Assembly (NCBI RefSeq): GCF_016802725.1 | Contig: NC_052666.1 | Coordinates: 6,985,001 to 7,049,000 of the forward strand | Origin: Solenopsis invicta | Lineage: Eukaryota; Arthropoda; Insecta; Hymenoptera; Formicidae | DNA length: 64,000 nt | Reading direction: 5' to 3' | In this document: positions 22,671 to 33,407 of the stretch, in pieces | How the letters are laid out: each line of letters begins with the position of its first letter | Position numbering within the stretch: the first letter of the stretch is position 1 | Made by a program: the position numbers and the translations under genes | The notes under the pieces: generated by a model | Database searches by the model: none | Told to the model about the DNA's origin: nothing | What the model saw: only the letters and a program-made list of their open reading frames with translations

Positions 22671-23174
22671 GTGAGAAATTTGCGTTCCCGTCCAGAGCCA
22701 CTTGCCGGGGCCCGACACTTCTTTGACGCCACTTACGAGGACTTCCTTCGAACTACTAAGCGAAACCCTCAGGAACCCGAACAACCCCCGCGATATTTTC
22801 AACCCCCTTCACCCACTCTCTCAATATCCTCGACACTCACATACTCCCCAATCTCGAGTAGTCCCGCTTCTCCAGCAAGTTCCACCGCTAGCGTGGAATT
22901 CCTATACGAAGTGATTTATCTATGCTCTCCTCCCCCCTCCCCCATTCCCAGCATAGAAATATTGAAAGAAATCCCATACGAACTTCTCCTTCCTCGATAT
23001 TACTTCACTCCTGGTCCTCACCAGACGTTGGAGTCACTAGTCACATCATATCCTGTAGCTCCATCCCTTCTTCCCGAAGGCACGTATGCCCTCGGTCCTC
23101 ATGAATTTGTTTTTGAAGAGCTTCGCTCCGTTCTTCCAAACCTCCCACCCGATTCCAGTCTCTCTCTCCTCTAG
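22671..23174 (+). CDS. Proline/serine-rich open frame of 167 codons, unknown
   Basis: The predicted protein starts MRNLRSRPEPLAGARHFFDA and has a long low-complexity middle rich in Pro and Ser, then VTSYPVAPSLLPEGTYALGP. I do not recognise it. It lies just after a region resembling an LTR and primer site, which would suit the start of a gag-like gene, but there is no zinc knuckle, protease or pol behind it. It could equally be a chance frame in GC-rich DNA. Confidence 0.25.
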   Translation: MRNLRSRPEPLAGARHFFDATYEDFLRTTKRNPQEPEQPPRYFQPPSPTLSISSTLTYSPISSSPASPASSTASVEFLYEVIYLCSPPPSPIPSIEILKEIPYELLLPRYYFTPGPHQTLESLVTSYPVAPSLLPEGTYALGPHEFVFEELRSVLPNLPPDSSLSLL

Positions 23175-23300
23175 CTATCCAAATTTTTACCTTGTCCCCA
23201 AGAACGCGTTTTTAAATCTTTTTCCCCCAAGCTCCACCGTCATCAACAAAATTCTAAAATAATAAATTCATCTCAACATATTGCTGCCAATCCCCTACTA

Positions 23301-23507
23301 CACACACACACACACGCACACACACGCACGCACACGCACACCCACACCCACACGCACGCACACACACCCGCACCCGCACCCGCACCCGCACCCGCACCCG
23401 CACCCGCACCCGCACCCGCACCCGCACCCGCACCCGCACCCGCACCCGCACCCGCACCCGCACCCGCACCCGCACCCGCACTCGCACCCGCGCACGCACG
23501 CGCGCAC

Positions 23508-23590
<83 letters not shown>
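23301..23590. repeat. Microsatellite: (CA)n and (CCCGCA)n
   Basis: Interrupted (CA)n, then about 18 copies of CCCGCA (about 23368-23480), a CGCA/CACG mixture and pure (CA)n. It is open in several frames on both strands without being coding. Confidence 0.95.
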
Positions 23591-23591
<1 letters not shown>

Positions 23592-23646
23592 TAAAACTTA
23601 AGTTGCACTCTAATAGAGTAACACGATAAAAATTGTATTTTGAGTA

Positions 23647-23948
23647 TGTTGTGTTTAGCGCAAGGTAATAATAATCACTCGCGTCGTCTATCTTTCACAT
23701 GACAAAGAAGACTGGTTTATTGTGTAGAAAATGCAGAGACTGTCTTGGGCGGAGCTCTGTTACAAAACTTCGAATTCGGCCATTACGGTCGAAGGAGAGA
23801 AAAACAGTGAGTACAGATTACTAGAGAGAAAGAGAGAGAGGGGAAGAGTCCCTTGCCGGTAGGTCCGCGCCATCTCTCGGACTCCTTAGCGTTGAATTTA
23901 GCTAGTGAGATTTCGTTGGGCGCCCGAATTCAAACCATAGTCTTAACA
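23647..23948 (-). repeat. 3' LTR of the Bel/Pao element
   Basis: 302 bp, two mismatches to the 5' LTR. It is preceded on the minus strand by a purine/GC stretch (AAAGCGGCCGGCA) that can serve as the polypurine-type plus-strand primer. Confidence 0.95.
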
Positions 23949-24107
23949 TGCCGGCCGCTTTGGAAAGCTCAGCTTTTCAATGTATAAACAATCCTTGGAG
24001 TTTTATCAATAACTGAAACAAAACTAAAATAATAATGTTGTTCGTAAGCAGCTTAGCCTAACGATGATTAGCCAAATGATAAGAAACCAAAAAATGAAAT
24101 CAAATGA

Positions 24108-26950
24108 TTATTTCTTCAGAGGTAATAAACTTAATCGATTGCATGGCCGTTTAAAAACTCCCTTGGCCGTTTTAATTGTCACAGCTCGGACGACACCATC
24201 CGCGCCGAGATGAATTTCCTGAACCCGACCAAGAGGCCAACACAGAGGTGGGATATTGTCCTCTCGAATGAGTACCATGTCCCCGGGGGAAACATTGGTA
24301 TCTTTGATTTGCCACTTTGTCCGTTGCTGTAGTTGATTCAGATAATCCTTGGACCATCTTTTCCATAGATGCTGACGCATCTGCTCTACTCGCTGCCATC
24401 TGGAAAGCTTATTTTCTGGTACGTCTAGCAACGTAGGTTCCGGGATGCCGGTAAGTGTGTCTCCGATGAGGAAATGCCCGGGAGATAGAAAGGATAAATC
24501 GTTGGGATCATTGGACATAACAGTAAGAGGACGAGAATTTAATATGGCCTCTATCTGTATAGCTAGGGTTTGCATTTCGTCTATTGTCAGCAAGGCTGTG
24601 CCGACTACTCTTTTGAAGTGAAATTTGAAAGATCGCACGGCGGCTTCCCAAATGCCACCAAAATTTGGAGCTCTCGGAGGTATAAAATGCCATTGAGTAC
24701 CTTGGCTAGTTACATCATGAATTATTTTGTGTTTTTCCTTGATGAACATGTCCCGCAATTCCTTTAATTCTCGCTCCGCTCCCACGAAGTTAGTTGCGTT
24801 GTCAGAAAAAATGTTGCTGGGTATGCTTCTTCGTCCTATCAGGCGCTTAAGAACATGTATGAAACCTTCGGCGGATAAATCAAAAGCAATCTCTACGTGA
24901 ACGGCCTTTGTAACCAAACATACAAAAATTGCAGCGTACGATTTCACAATTTTAGCGTTTCGTCGTTTAGATTCACGAAGTTGAAATGGGCCGCAAAAGT
25001 CGACTCCTACGTTCGCGAAAGCTCGTGTGACTTGGACTCTGTGTAATGGGAGATTGCCCATAATTGGCTGGGTAGCTACAGGCGCTGTGCAAAAGCATTT
25101 GATGCATCTTCTTATGATGTGGCGAACCGTGTTTCTTCCATCTAACGGCCAAAACTTCTGACGTATGGCTGCTAAAGTAGTTTGCGAGCCAACGTGAAGT
25201 AATCTGGAGTGCTCATATTCTACTAACAATTTTGTGAAAGAATGCTTGGAAGGTAGCACCATTTGATGCTTTGCTGAATATGGTAGCTTGGCATTCTGAA
25301 GCCTTCCGCCTACTCGCAAAATTTCTTGCTCATCAAGAAACGGGCTGAGAGATAGGAGTTTGCTGTTTTTGAGTACTTGCTGTTGATTGCGCAGGCATTT
25401 GAGTTCATTTGTGAACGCAGACGATTGGATAATCTTAACTAAAGATTGTACAGAAGCATTTATTTCTTCATTGGATAACCTTCCTTTGAACTTAGGCTTT
25501 CTGGAAAGACAATTGTTGATAAAACGTAAAATATATGCATGTATTCGAATTAATTTATTAAAATTCGAGTATCTGTCGAACAACCATGGTGATTTTAGCT
25601 CGGTAGTCGTGATTGCCATCGTTTTTCGTTGCTCCGGAATTTCTTGATTTAGTGGCAATGCCTTGACAGGCCATTCAGTAGTGTCTCGTGAGAGCCACGG
25701 GGGACCCTTCCACCATAATTCCGACTTAAGTAGCAACGCTGGTGCCATCCCCTTTGAAATAATGTCTGCAGGATTGTGCAATGAGTCGACATGATACCAA
25801 TCGTTTGGATCGGACGTATCCTGAATCGCACTGACGCGTTTGGCAACAAAGGTGCTCCATTTTCTAGGAGGTGACTTTATCCAAGCAAGTGTTATGGTTG
25901 AATCTGACCAATAGCGTTTTCGCGCAAATTTGAAATCTACAGATTCCGTGACCTTGTGCATTAATTGAGACAGAAGTACTGCTCCACATAATTCCAGACG
26001 AGGCAATGACAGATTTTTTAACGGAGTTACTCTTGATTTTGCACACAATAAAGTTACCTCGTACTGAGTTTCTGCTAATTTGCTACGAACATATACACAA
26101 GCGCCATATGCCCTTTCGCTGGCGTCTGAGAATCCGCATAGTTCCATGACCTCTGAATGCTGAGAAGCAACCTTGCGTGGTATCTGAAGATGATTCAAGG
26201 TGTGAAGTTCCGATTCGTAACGAGACCATTGAGTTTGTATATCGCTGGGAACAGTCTCGTCCCAATCAACCTTTAATTGCCACAGTCGTTGCATAATAAT
26301 TTTTGCTGTGATTATAACTGGTCCCAAAATTCCTAAGGGATCGAAAATGCGTGCTATGGTAGATAATATGCTTCTCTTTGAGATTTTAGCATGCTTAAAG
26401 ATCGTGATTTGGAATTGAAATGTGTCGCTTGAAGAATTCCATTGTAAGCCAACTGTAGGTGAGTTTGCATCCTCATTTATGTTCAAAATGCAACTGGAAT
26501 GTGATCCTGATAAATCTTCTAACGCCGCTTGCTCATTTGAAGCCCACTTGCGTAGAGAAAATCCCGCTTTATTCAGTATAGTATTGACTTCGTTTCGTAT
26601 TGTTATGAGTTCCTGAATCGTGTTGGCACCTGTCAGAAGATCATCCACGTAGAAGTCAGTCAAGATTCTTGAAGCTCCTATCGGCATGTTATGTCGCTCT
26701 AGATTTGCAATCTCCTGTAAGGCGCGTACTGCAAGGAATGATGCGGATGCAGTACCGTATGTCACGGTAGCCAGTTCGAAGATCTTCATTTCTTCGTCAT
26801 CATTGTCTCGCCACAAAATTCTCTGCAGGCTTTGTTATGATTCGTCGACCAACACCTGCCTGTACATCTTGGCCACGTCCGCCGTAAGGACGAGCTGCCA
26901 GATGCGAAATTTGATTAAAATGGAAATGAGATCTTGCTGTAAGGTGGTCC
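24108..26950 (-). pseudogene. Bel/Pao pol, second part: RT, RNase H, integrase, DUF5641
   Basis: The frame enters with LTADVAKMYRQVLVDES (first RT catalytic Asp), meets TAA at 26835-26837 and then runs open for 902 codons. RT has DFYVDDLLTG. RNase H shows GFSDASERAYGA, LPRLELCGAVLL and YWSDSTITLAWI, ending NPADIISKG. The integrase has KCFCTAPVATQP in the zinc-binding region and Asp, Asp and Glu in NVGVDFCGPF, FSDNATNFVGAE and GGIWEAAVRSFKFHF. The end (WQVEQMR-like and FKRPCNRLSLLPL) is the DUF5641-type tail. Apart from the early stop the long open stretch suggests a young copy. Confidence 0.92.
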
Positions 26951-28165
26951 TACCATCAGAATGTCATTGAGTGATGTTCCTGTGTCCGTCTTACATGACG
27001 CGTCAAAGACGACACGGATCCTTGTAGTAGAACTGGTAGCCTTGAAGACGGCATGATGCGGCATGTAATATGCAGGGAATGCTCCCTTGGTTTCCAATGT
27101 GGCAAGATGCATGTGCTTGAGCTGACGGTATTCGTGTATGAATTGTGTGTATTCCCTTTTCATTTCAGGATTGCGATTTAATTTACGCTCTAGCGAATGG
27201 AAACGTTTCAAAGCGGTTTCGTAGGAATGCCCTAATGTACTTAGCTTGTCTTCTTTAATCGGTAACTGTACGACAAATCTACCTAGTTCTGTTCGGCGAT
27301 AGGTTTGCTTGAATTGCTTCTCATATTGCCGCTCCTCTTCGGTGAGCACTGGTTTGAGAGAAACCTGTTCCGTTTGCCAGAACCTCTCAACTGCTTATTC
27401 CAAATTATCATGACATGTTGAAAGATTGCATTGTACTGCCCTTTGATGAGGAGAGTTAATCGGATATCTACCACCTATTATCCATCCGAACAAGGTTTTT
27501 TGGAGCAGAGGATGATCTGATGATTCCTCTATCTGTCCGACGCACAAAATCTTCCAAAACACCTCAGCGCCTAAAAGTATGTCCACGTCCGTGGAACGAT
27601 AAAATGCTGGATCCGCTAATGCCAAATTCGATGGAATCTTGAAATGATTCTTGTCCATTGTGACGGTGGGTAGAGGATCTATGATTCGTTTTGAGACCAG
27701 ACAGTCGATGGTGACCTTGTATTCGTAATGCCTTGAGCTGATCTGAATTTGAACTTGCTTCTGTGCTTTACTGAGTGTTTGATTGACTCCAGAGATAGAG
27801 ATGTTAACTGATTTTGTTGTAAGGCCCAAACGTCGTACCAAATCCTCTGTTACGAGGTGAGACTGCGATCCTGGATCCAGAAGTATGCGACACGTTTGTC
27901 TCCTTCCTTGACAGTCTTTCGCGTCTGCCAAAACCGTTGACAAGAAAATTTGTGATGGTGAATTTGACATTGTTGCATGCGCGACGTTTGTCACAGAGGG
28001 ATCTGCTTGTTGACGTGTTGGCTGCGCTGTAGATGCCGTTTCTGATTCATCCTTGTGCAATAATGTATTATGTCGCTTGCCGCAAGTCTTGCAGTTGGTT
28101 GATTTGCAAGTTCTCGCCGTGTGTGATGAGGCCCTCATGCAATTCCAATTTTTTTTCCTTGACAA
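26916..28165 (-). pseudogene. Bel/Pao pol, first part: zinc knuckle, protease, start of RT
   Basis: After the frameshift this frame carries the second zinc knuckle and an aspartic protease region with LLDPGSQSHLV, where Asp-Ser/Thr-Gly is usual, so the Pro may be a mutation. It continues with DVDILLGAEVFW and KTLFGWIIGG. A TAA at 27395-27397 stops it in frame; the same frame then resumes with AVERFWQTEQV. The RT palm opens with AYYMPHHAVFK and TRIRVVFDAS. A frameshift near 26950 ends this segment; the catalytic ADVAKMYRQV block follows in the next frame. Confidence 0.88.
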
Positions 28166-29237
28166 CCTTTTGTCGCTCCTCTGGGGATAGCTTCAAAAAT
28201 TGTTCGCATGCGTAGATTGGATGATTTTCCTTACACTTCTGACATGACGCCGTGTTAGAACTTACTAAAGATGAAACCCTTGCTTGAGTCAGTTTAACTT
28301 GTGAGTATGATGACGGCTGAATCTTCCTATTGATTGCCTGGAGCATATGACACCTGTGCTCTAAAAATTCTGTTAAGCGTTGCAAATTGGGAATGTCTGA
28401 TTCCGTAATGCTATTTTCCCACTCTTTGTTTGTGATATGATCTAACTTACCCGTTATCAAATGTATAATAAGATCATCCCATGACTCGGTCGGTCGACCG
28501 ATAGCCTTTAAGGCCCTTATGTGTTTCAGTACGCCATCCAGTAAATGACGAAGACCCGCGTGATTCTCTTTGGTGACCGGTTGCAACTCGAATAAAGCCT
28601 TAATGTGTTTTTGTATGATGAGACGCTTGTTATCGTACCGCCTTTTTAACATCTGCCACGCTTCATTGTAATTTTCGGATGAAATCTCGAGCGATTGAAT
28701 TATTTCAGCGGCTTCCTCCTTGAGAGAAGATTTTAAGTAGTGAAATTTCTGAATTTCGTTTATCGAAGTATCGCGATGAATGAGAGATTGAAAAGTGCCG
28801 TGAAATGGATACCATTCTTCGTACACTCCCGAAAAGGACGGTAAATCGATTTTAGGAAGCCTTAGATTCCTAGCGGGCGTTTGATTATGATTTACTGCTA
28901 CCGACTGTGCTTGAATTAACGGAACGTTAACCGCGTTATTGACAATAATCAAATCTTGAAATTTAGCCATAATGTCATAATACGCCTCTTCAAAGTCTTT
29001 TCTTTCGTTCTCATGCGTGTCTGCGAATTCTGCGGAATCTTGCAATACTTCGATCTCTGATTGGACTTGATCAAATTGCGACCACGTTAATTGGACCTTT
29101 GCCTTACGTTCCGACAATTGCGTTAGGGACATATCATGTACCGCGTCCGATGTGAGAGTGCTAAGAGCTCTTGTGCATTGCGCTTTAATCTGACCTCTGC
29201 GCACTCTTAACCTCCTTAACTTGTCCTCGACACTCAT
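28068..29237 (-). pseudogene. Bel/Pao gag, frameshifted at the zinc knuckles
   Basis: Gag forms the particle that packages the element RNA. The frame starts MSVEDKLRRLRVRRGQIKAQ, has a coiled-coil-like first third, then KIDLPSFSGVYEEWYPFHGT, the hallmark start of the DUF1759-type gag core, and FHYLKSSLKEEAAEIIQSLE. A first cysteine motif is CQKCKENHPIYACEQF. The frame is lost near 28150, where the expected second knuckle (SSHTARTCKSTNCKTCGKRH) continues in another frame. One indel therefore separates gag from pol, which in Bel/Pao elements are normally one polyprotein. Confidence 0.88.
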
Positions 29238-29618
29238 TGTTACTAAATTATTGAGAGAAATGCAAAAGGTAAAATGGATAAGGAAATGGGCATTTCCGGA
29301 GACTTACCAAATCGTTGCCAGAAGTTTCGATAGGTTATGCAGCTCACTCGCACTTATTATGGCGCGCTTTGTCGGTGACGCCCCCTTGAGCTGAAATGGC
29401 TGCTGTGACTTGCGAAATCCTGATTTTTCGCTGCTTCCTTGCATAGGTCTTGTTGCCTGGCGTTGGTGCGCGCCAGCCTCAAACCAGCCAGCCTTGTTTC
29501 GTGCTGGCCCACTGCGATGTGCACGAGAACGTTCTCGATGTTCACGCGATCGCCACGTTGCAGAGAGACCTTGTGTCTCGTGTACTCACGAATCCGCGTA
29601 TCCGGCCGATTCCACGGA
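29238..29618 (-). other. Bel/Pao leader between primer site and gag
   Basis: A 380-bp GC-richer non-coding leader, as expected for a packaging/5' untranslated region. No specific signal identified. Confidence 0.6.
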
Positions 29619-29635
29619 TCCGGCTCGAAGGACCA
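29619..29635 (-). promoter_or_regulatory. Primer-binding site, tRNA-Tyr type
   Basis: Minus-strand TGGTCCTTCGAGCCGGA starts 7 bases after the 5' LTR. It is complementary to the conserved 3' end of eukaryotic tRNA-Tyr (TCCGGCTCGAAGGA plus CCA). Confidence 0.8.
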
Positions 29636-29641
29636 AAATTA

Positions 29642-29943
29642 TGTTGTGTTTAGCGCAAGGTAATAATAATCACTCGCGTCGTCTATCTTTCACATGACAA
29701 AGAAGACTGGTTTATTGTGTAGAAAATGCAGAGACTGCCTTGGGCGCAGCTCTGTTACAAAACTTCGAATTCGGCCATTACGGTCGAAGGAGAGAAAAAC
29801 AGTGAGTACAGATTACTAGAGAGAAAGAGAGAGAGGGGAAGAGTCCCTTGCCGGTAGGTCCGCGCCATCTCTCGGACTCCTTAGCGTTGAATTTAGCTAG
29901 TGAGATTTCGTTGGGCGCCCGAATTCAAACCATAGTCTTAACA
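29642..29943 (-). repeat. 5' LTR of the Bel/Pao element
   Basis: On the minus strand it reads TGTTAAGACTATGG to CTAAACACAACA. It contains AATAAA. It differs from the 3' LTR only in the GACTGCCTTGGGCGCAG segment. Confidence 0.95.
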
Positions 29944-29948
29944 GAGTA

Positions 29949-30612
29949 ATAAAAAACCTCTATTTTATTAGCATTATATACGTTATCTTTATATACAATA
30001 ATAATTGTATAGCTATAAGATCAAACAAATGTAATCATCACTATTTTAATCCTTTTGGGAAGTGTTAGAATAAAATCAATGTCCATTTAATAATTATCTC
30101 ATTTATTCACTGACTTTCCATCATCTCTCGCTCTGAATAAAAAGATTGCACTTAGTCCTATCCCGAGCTAAAACGATTAGATTTGTTGGCTCAAAAAGGG
30201 ACTGACTGGGGCGTGAAATAGGATATCGGTCGTAGGGTCTCTCGACATACTGATCCATATTTAAATTCTTCACGCCCTTGACTCGTGCCCTCCTTAACAC
30301 GCGCGTATTGTTTGTTACATTCTTCCTTGCCTACCTCCCTTTTCCTTTACAATCACGATAAACCCCTTTTACTGCTAGGCTGGACGTAACAGTTCATTCT
30401 AGTTCACTTTCCGACACTGAAAGACATTTTTCGAAAAGAGGCTTTTTACTGGATATTTTATCTTCAAGTATTTTTTTTAGAATCTAAAAAAATGCAAGTA
30501 CAAAAATAGGAGATAAAAATTAAAAATTATTTTTAGTTAAAAAAAAATTTAAATTTATGATCAATAAAAATTTTAATTTTAATTTTATAATGGTTTATTT
30601 TTATTAAAAAAT
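29949..30612. other. Spacer with an LTR-like stretch
   Basis: 30063-30391 begins TGTTAG and, on the minus strand, starts TGTTACGTCCAGC, which is also present at 20309. This could be a small LTR remnant, but no flanking target duplication was found. The remainder is AT-rich. Confidence 0.35.
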
Positions 30613-30730
30613 TACACACACACACAGACACACAGACACACACCCACACCCACACCCACACACACACACACCCACACCCACACCCACACCCACACCCACA
30701 CACGCACACACCCACACCCACACCCACTCA
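30613..30730. repeat. Microsatellite (CA)n/(CCCACA)n
   Basis: Alternating CA and CCCACA units; coding-like frames here are artefacts. Confidence 0.9.
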
Positions 30731-30884
30731 CATAAAATAGAAGCAACAAGTTTAAAATTTCAAAAAATGTTCGCTTCATTATAGTTACATTTTCAGAAAT
30801 CAATTCTTCACCAGTGTAAGATAAAGAGTGGAAGGCATTGTAACATCAAATCGTCCATTCCACAGTAAATAATATGTCTCTTAT

Positions 30885-31790
30885 ATAGACAAAGTCATAT
30901 ATTACGTTCTTACGAGTGCTGTACATCACATTTTTTATGTGTTATAACATATAATTGACAAAGTGCACATGAATATAATAAGGAAACAAAGCTTATTAGA
31001 CCAAATGTGAATTGTTAAATCCGTTTTCGTTTTCCTATCTTCCTCCAATGTGTATTTTCATTTTTCTCAACAAAAATGTGCTTTGCTTTGTCAGATATGC
31101 CTCCAAGTTATTAATGTAATGTATATTTGGAATAAATTGACATTTGAAACAAGTATAAAATGATTGAATGAAAATATAAAAATTATTTTAATGCCTGTAA
31201 TACATTCAGTTTTACAAATCCAATGTTAGAGGCCTCAGCATGGTATGTTCTTTCTGATTTAATATCATTATGTAGTATTTTAATTAATTAGTTCAGCGAA
31301 CACGTTATAAAAGTCATATTTAAATTTATTAGTATAATAAACAGAATTCAAAATGTATTTATGTTAATTAATTAATCAAGTTACAAATGTGTGAAATCAG
31401 AAAGAACATCCAGCGTTGAGGCCTCTAAAACTCAACTCGTTAAATGAAACGTACAATAAGCATTAGAATCATTTATATATCTTCAATCATTTGATACTTG
31501 TTTTAAATATTAATTTATTCTCAAATTATATTGCATTAATGACTTGAAGGCAGATCTGACAAAGCAAAGCACATTTTTGTTGAGAAAAGTGAAAATACAC
31601 GTTGGAGGAAGGTAGGAAGAGAAAAACAGATTTAATAACGTGTATTTTGTCTAATTAGCTGTGTTTCTTCACCATATTCATGTGCACTTCATCAATTATA
31701 TGTTATAATACTTAGAAAATTTGATGCGCAGCACCAAGTGTTATAACACATATGATTGACGAAGTAATATACGATATCACATTTTCAACA
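30885..31790. mobile_element. Foldback element with ~380-bp arms
   Basis: The left arm (about 30885-31270) and right arm (about 31390-31790) are reverse complements sharing TGTTATAACATATAATTGA, CTCAACAAAAATGTGCTTTG and GAGGCCTCA blocks. The loop is about 120 bp. There is no open frame or identified target duplication. It ends just before a (GT)n tract. Confidence 0.7.
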
Positions 31791-31819
31791 TTTATTACAA
31801 TACCAATTCATTGAAACTA

Positions 31820-31822
<3 letters not shown>

Positions 31823-31868
<46 letters not shown>

Positions 31869-31990
31869 TGTGTGCGTGTGCGTGTGCGTGTGCGTGTGCG
31901 CGTGCGCGTGTGCGTGCGCGTGCGCGTGTGCGTGCGCGTGCGCGTGTGCGTGTGCGTGCGCGTGCACGTGCGTGTGTGCGCGTGTGGTGT
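31823..31990. repeat. Microsatellite (GT)n with (GTGC)n
   Basis: Pure GT followed by GTGTGC/GCGTGC variants; long frames on both strands are artefacts. Confidence 0.95.
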
Positions 31991-32019
31991 GAGAGAGACT
32001 GAAAAAATATATTTATATA

Positions 32020-32469
32020 CAGGGTGTCCCAGACCAATGTATAAAGATTGTTACGATAAGGTAAAAGGGATCAAGATAAATCAAAAAGTCTAATAACAGT
32101 TTGCGATATTTGCAATAATTTTCGTGTAATAAAATATTAAAGTTAGCCAAATAAGAGCGCGTGGAGAGGCAAACGGTTGGTCGCCTGAGCCGTAAGACCG
32201 CCCGGCTCGACACGATGCGGTACCAAGCTATCCTTTTCCTCGCCGCGCGCCACTTACCGTCGCCTACAATCGGGCCTCACTGGGCGGTCCTACGGCTCAG
32301 ACGAGCGACCGCTTGTCTCTCCGTGCGCTTTTATTCGCCTGACCTTTTGAGTAATTTTATTACTCAAAAATTATTGCAAATATCGCAAAATAATATTAAA
32401 CTTTTTCATTTATTTCGATCTCTTCTACCTCATCGTGATAATCTTTATACATTGGTCTGGGACACCCTG
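32020..32469. mobile_element. Palindromic MITE with CAGGGTGTCCCAGACC ends, 450 bp
   Basis: It starts CAGGGTGTCCCAGACCAATG and ends with the complement. TA flanks both sides (32018-32019 and 32470-32471). Long inverted arms include GCCGTAAGACCGCCC and GAGGCAAACGGTTGGTCG with their partners. Tc1/mariner-type ends; no coding capacity. Confidence 0.85.
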
Positions 32470-32484
32470 TATAGTAAACTTATA

Positions 32485-33215
32485 CAGGGTGTCCCAGACC
32501 GTACTATGAAACTCGTGACATGAGGTAGAAGAAATCGAGACAAACCAAAAAGTCTAATACCATTTTGCGATACTAGCAATAATTTTTGAGTAATAAAATA
32601 TTATAGTCAGCCGAATAAGAGCGCGCGCAGAGACAAGCGGTCGCTCGCCTGAGCCGTAGGACCGCCCACCGCGGCCCGACAGTTGGCTAGACGGTGAAAG
32701 CGCGCGGCGAGGGGAAGGATTTGCACCGCCGCGGCGCTGTTCCCTCATGTCCCCGCATCATGCCGAAACACGCGTAAAAGTAAAATAATAAAAGATAAAA
32801 GAAAAGGTAAATAATGTTACTTCGCGAATGTAGCATCACACCTCTCCTTCTAAAGTACAAGAGCACAGTAAATATTATCCCTTTCAACAACAGTTCTAAT
32901 TAATACTATTCGAATCTCACCATTATGTGTAATTTCAAGAACAAACTTTTAACTATTTCCATTTCTTTACACTTTTCATATTAAACACTGTAAGATACTC
33001 GGATAAATAGCATTATGCTAATTATAATTTACCATAGTAAAAAGAACGGCGCCGCGGCGATGCGAAGCTATCCTTCCCCTCGCCGCGCGCTCTCATCGTC
33101 TAGCCAACTGTCGGGCCGCGGTGGGCGCTCCTATGGTTTAGGCGAGCGACCGCTTGTCCCTCCGCGCGCTTTTATTCGGCTGACCTTAATATTTTATTAC
33201 TCTGTAATAAAATAT
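32485..33215. mobile_element. Related palindromic MITE, right end truncated
   Basis: It begins 15 bp after the previous MITE with CAGGGTGTCCCAGACCGTAC. The left arm (to about 32735) and right arm (about 33040-33195) match over GCGAGGGGAAGGAT and CAGTTGGCTAGACG and their complements, around a 300-bp AT-rich centre. The right arm stops at GACCTTAATATTTTATTAC, followed by a small self-complementary palindrome (33183-33222) instead of the terminal repeat. Confidence 0.7.
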
Positions 33216-33279
33216 TAAGGACTGTATGTCCAGCAAATATCGACTACACTAATAATAGTATTATACTAAGCTTATACGG

Positions 33280-33407
33280 CACCATTAATCGGGTTTAATA
33301 AGATCGGTACTTATGAAACTGATCGCACAAGTATTCCTCTCAAGAATGGAATGATTGTAATTGTTCAGTTTCATAACTACGAATGTTATTAAACCCTATT
33401 AATGGTG
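33280..33407. mobile_element. 128-bp hairpin element
   Basis: CACCATTAATCGGGTTTAAT to TATGAAACTGA on the left is mirrored by TCAGTTTCATA to ATTAAACCCTATTAATGGTG on the right, 43-bp arms with few mismatches and a loop of about 42 bp. Likely a MITE; no target duplication assigned. Confidence 0.6.

Larger units (their letters stand above)
23647..29943 (-). mobile_element. Bel/Pao LTR retrotransposon, complete, 6,297 bp
   Basis: Two 302-bp LTRs flank gag and pol on the minus strand, and the 5-bp direct repeat GAGTA flanks the whole (23642-23646 and 29944-29948). Gag, protease, reverse transcriptase, RNase H and integrase follow in Bel/Pao order, with the DUF1759/DUF1758-type look of that family. 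The LTRs differ at only two positions, implying recent insertion, yet the coding region has four lesions. Confidence 0.95.

Noticed and set aside
23254..23601. Cys-Val, Thr-His and Arg-Val repeat open frames
   Set aside because: Direct translation of (CA)n and (CCCGCA)n microsatellites.
30063..30391. Small solo LTR starting TGTTACGTCC on the minus strand
   Set aside because: The flanks do not show a target duplication, so the boundaries cannot be defended; kept only as a note in the spacer entry.
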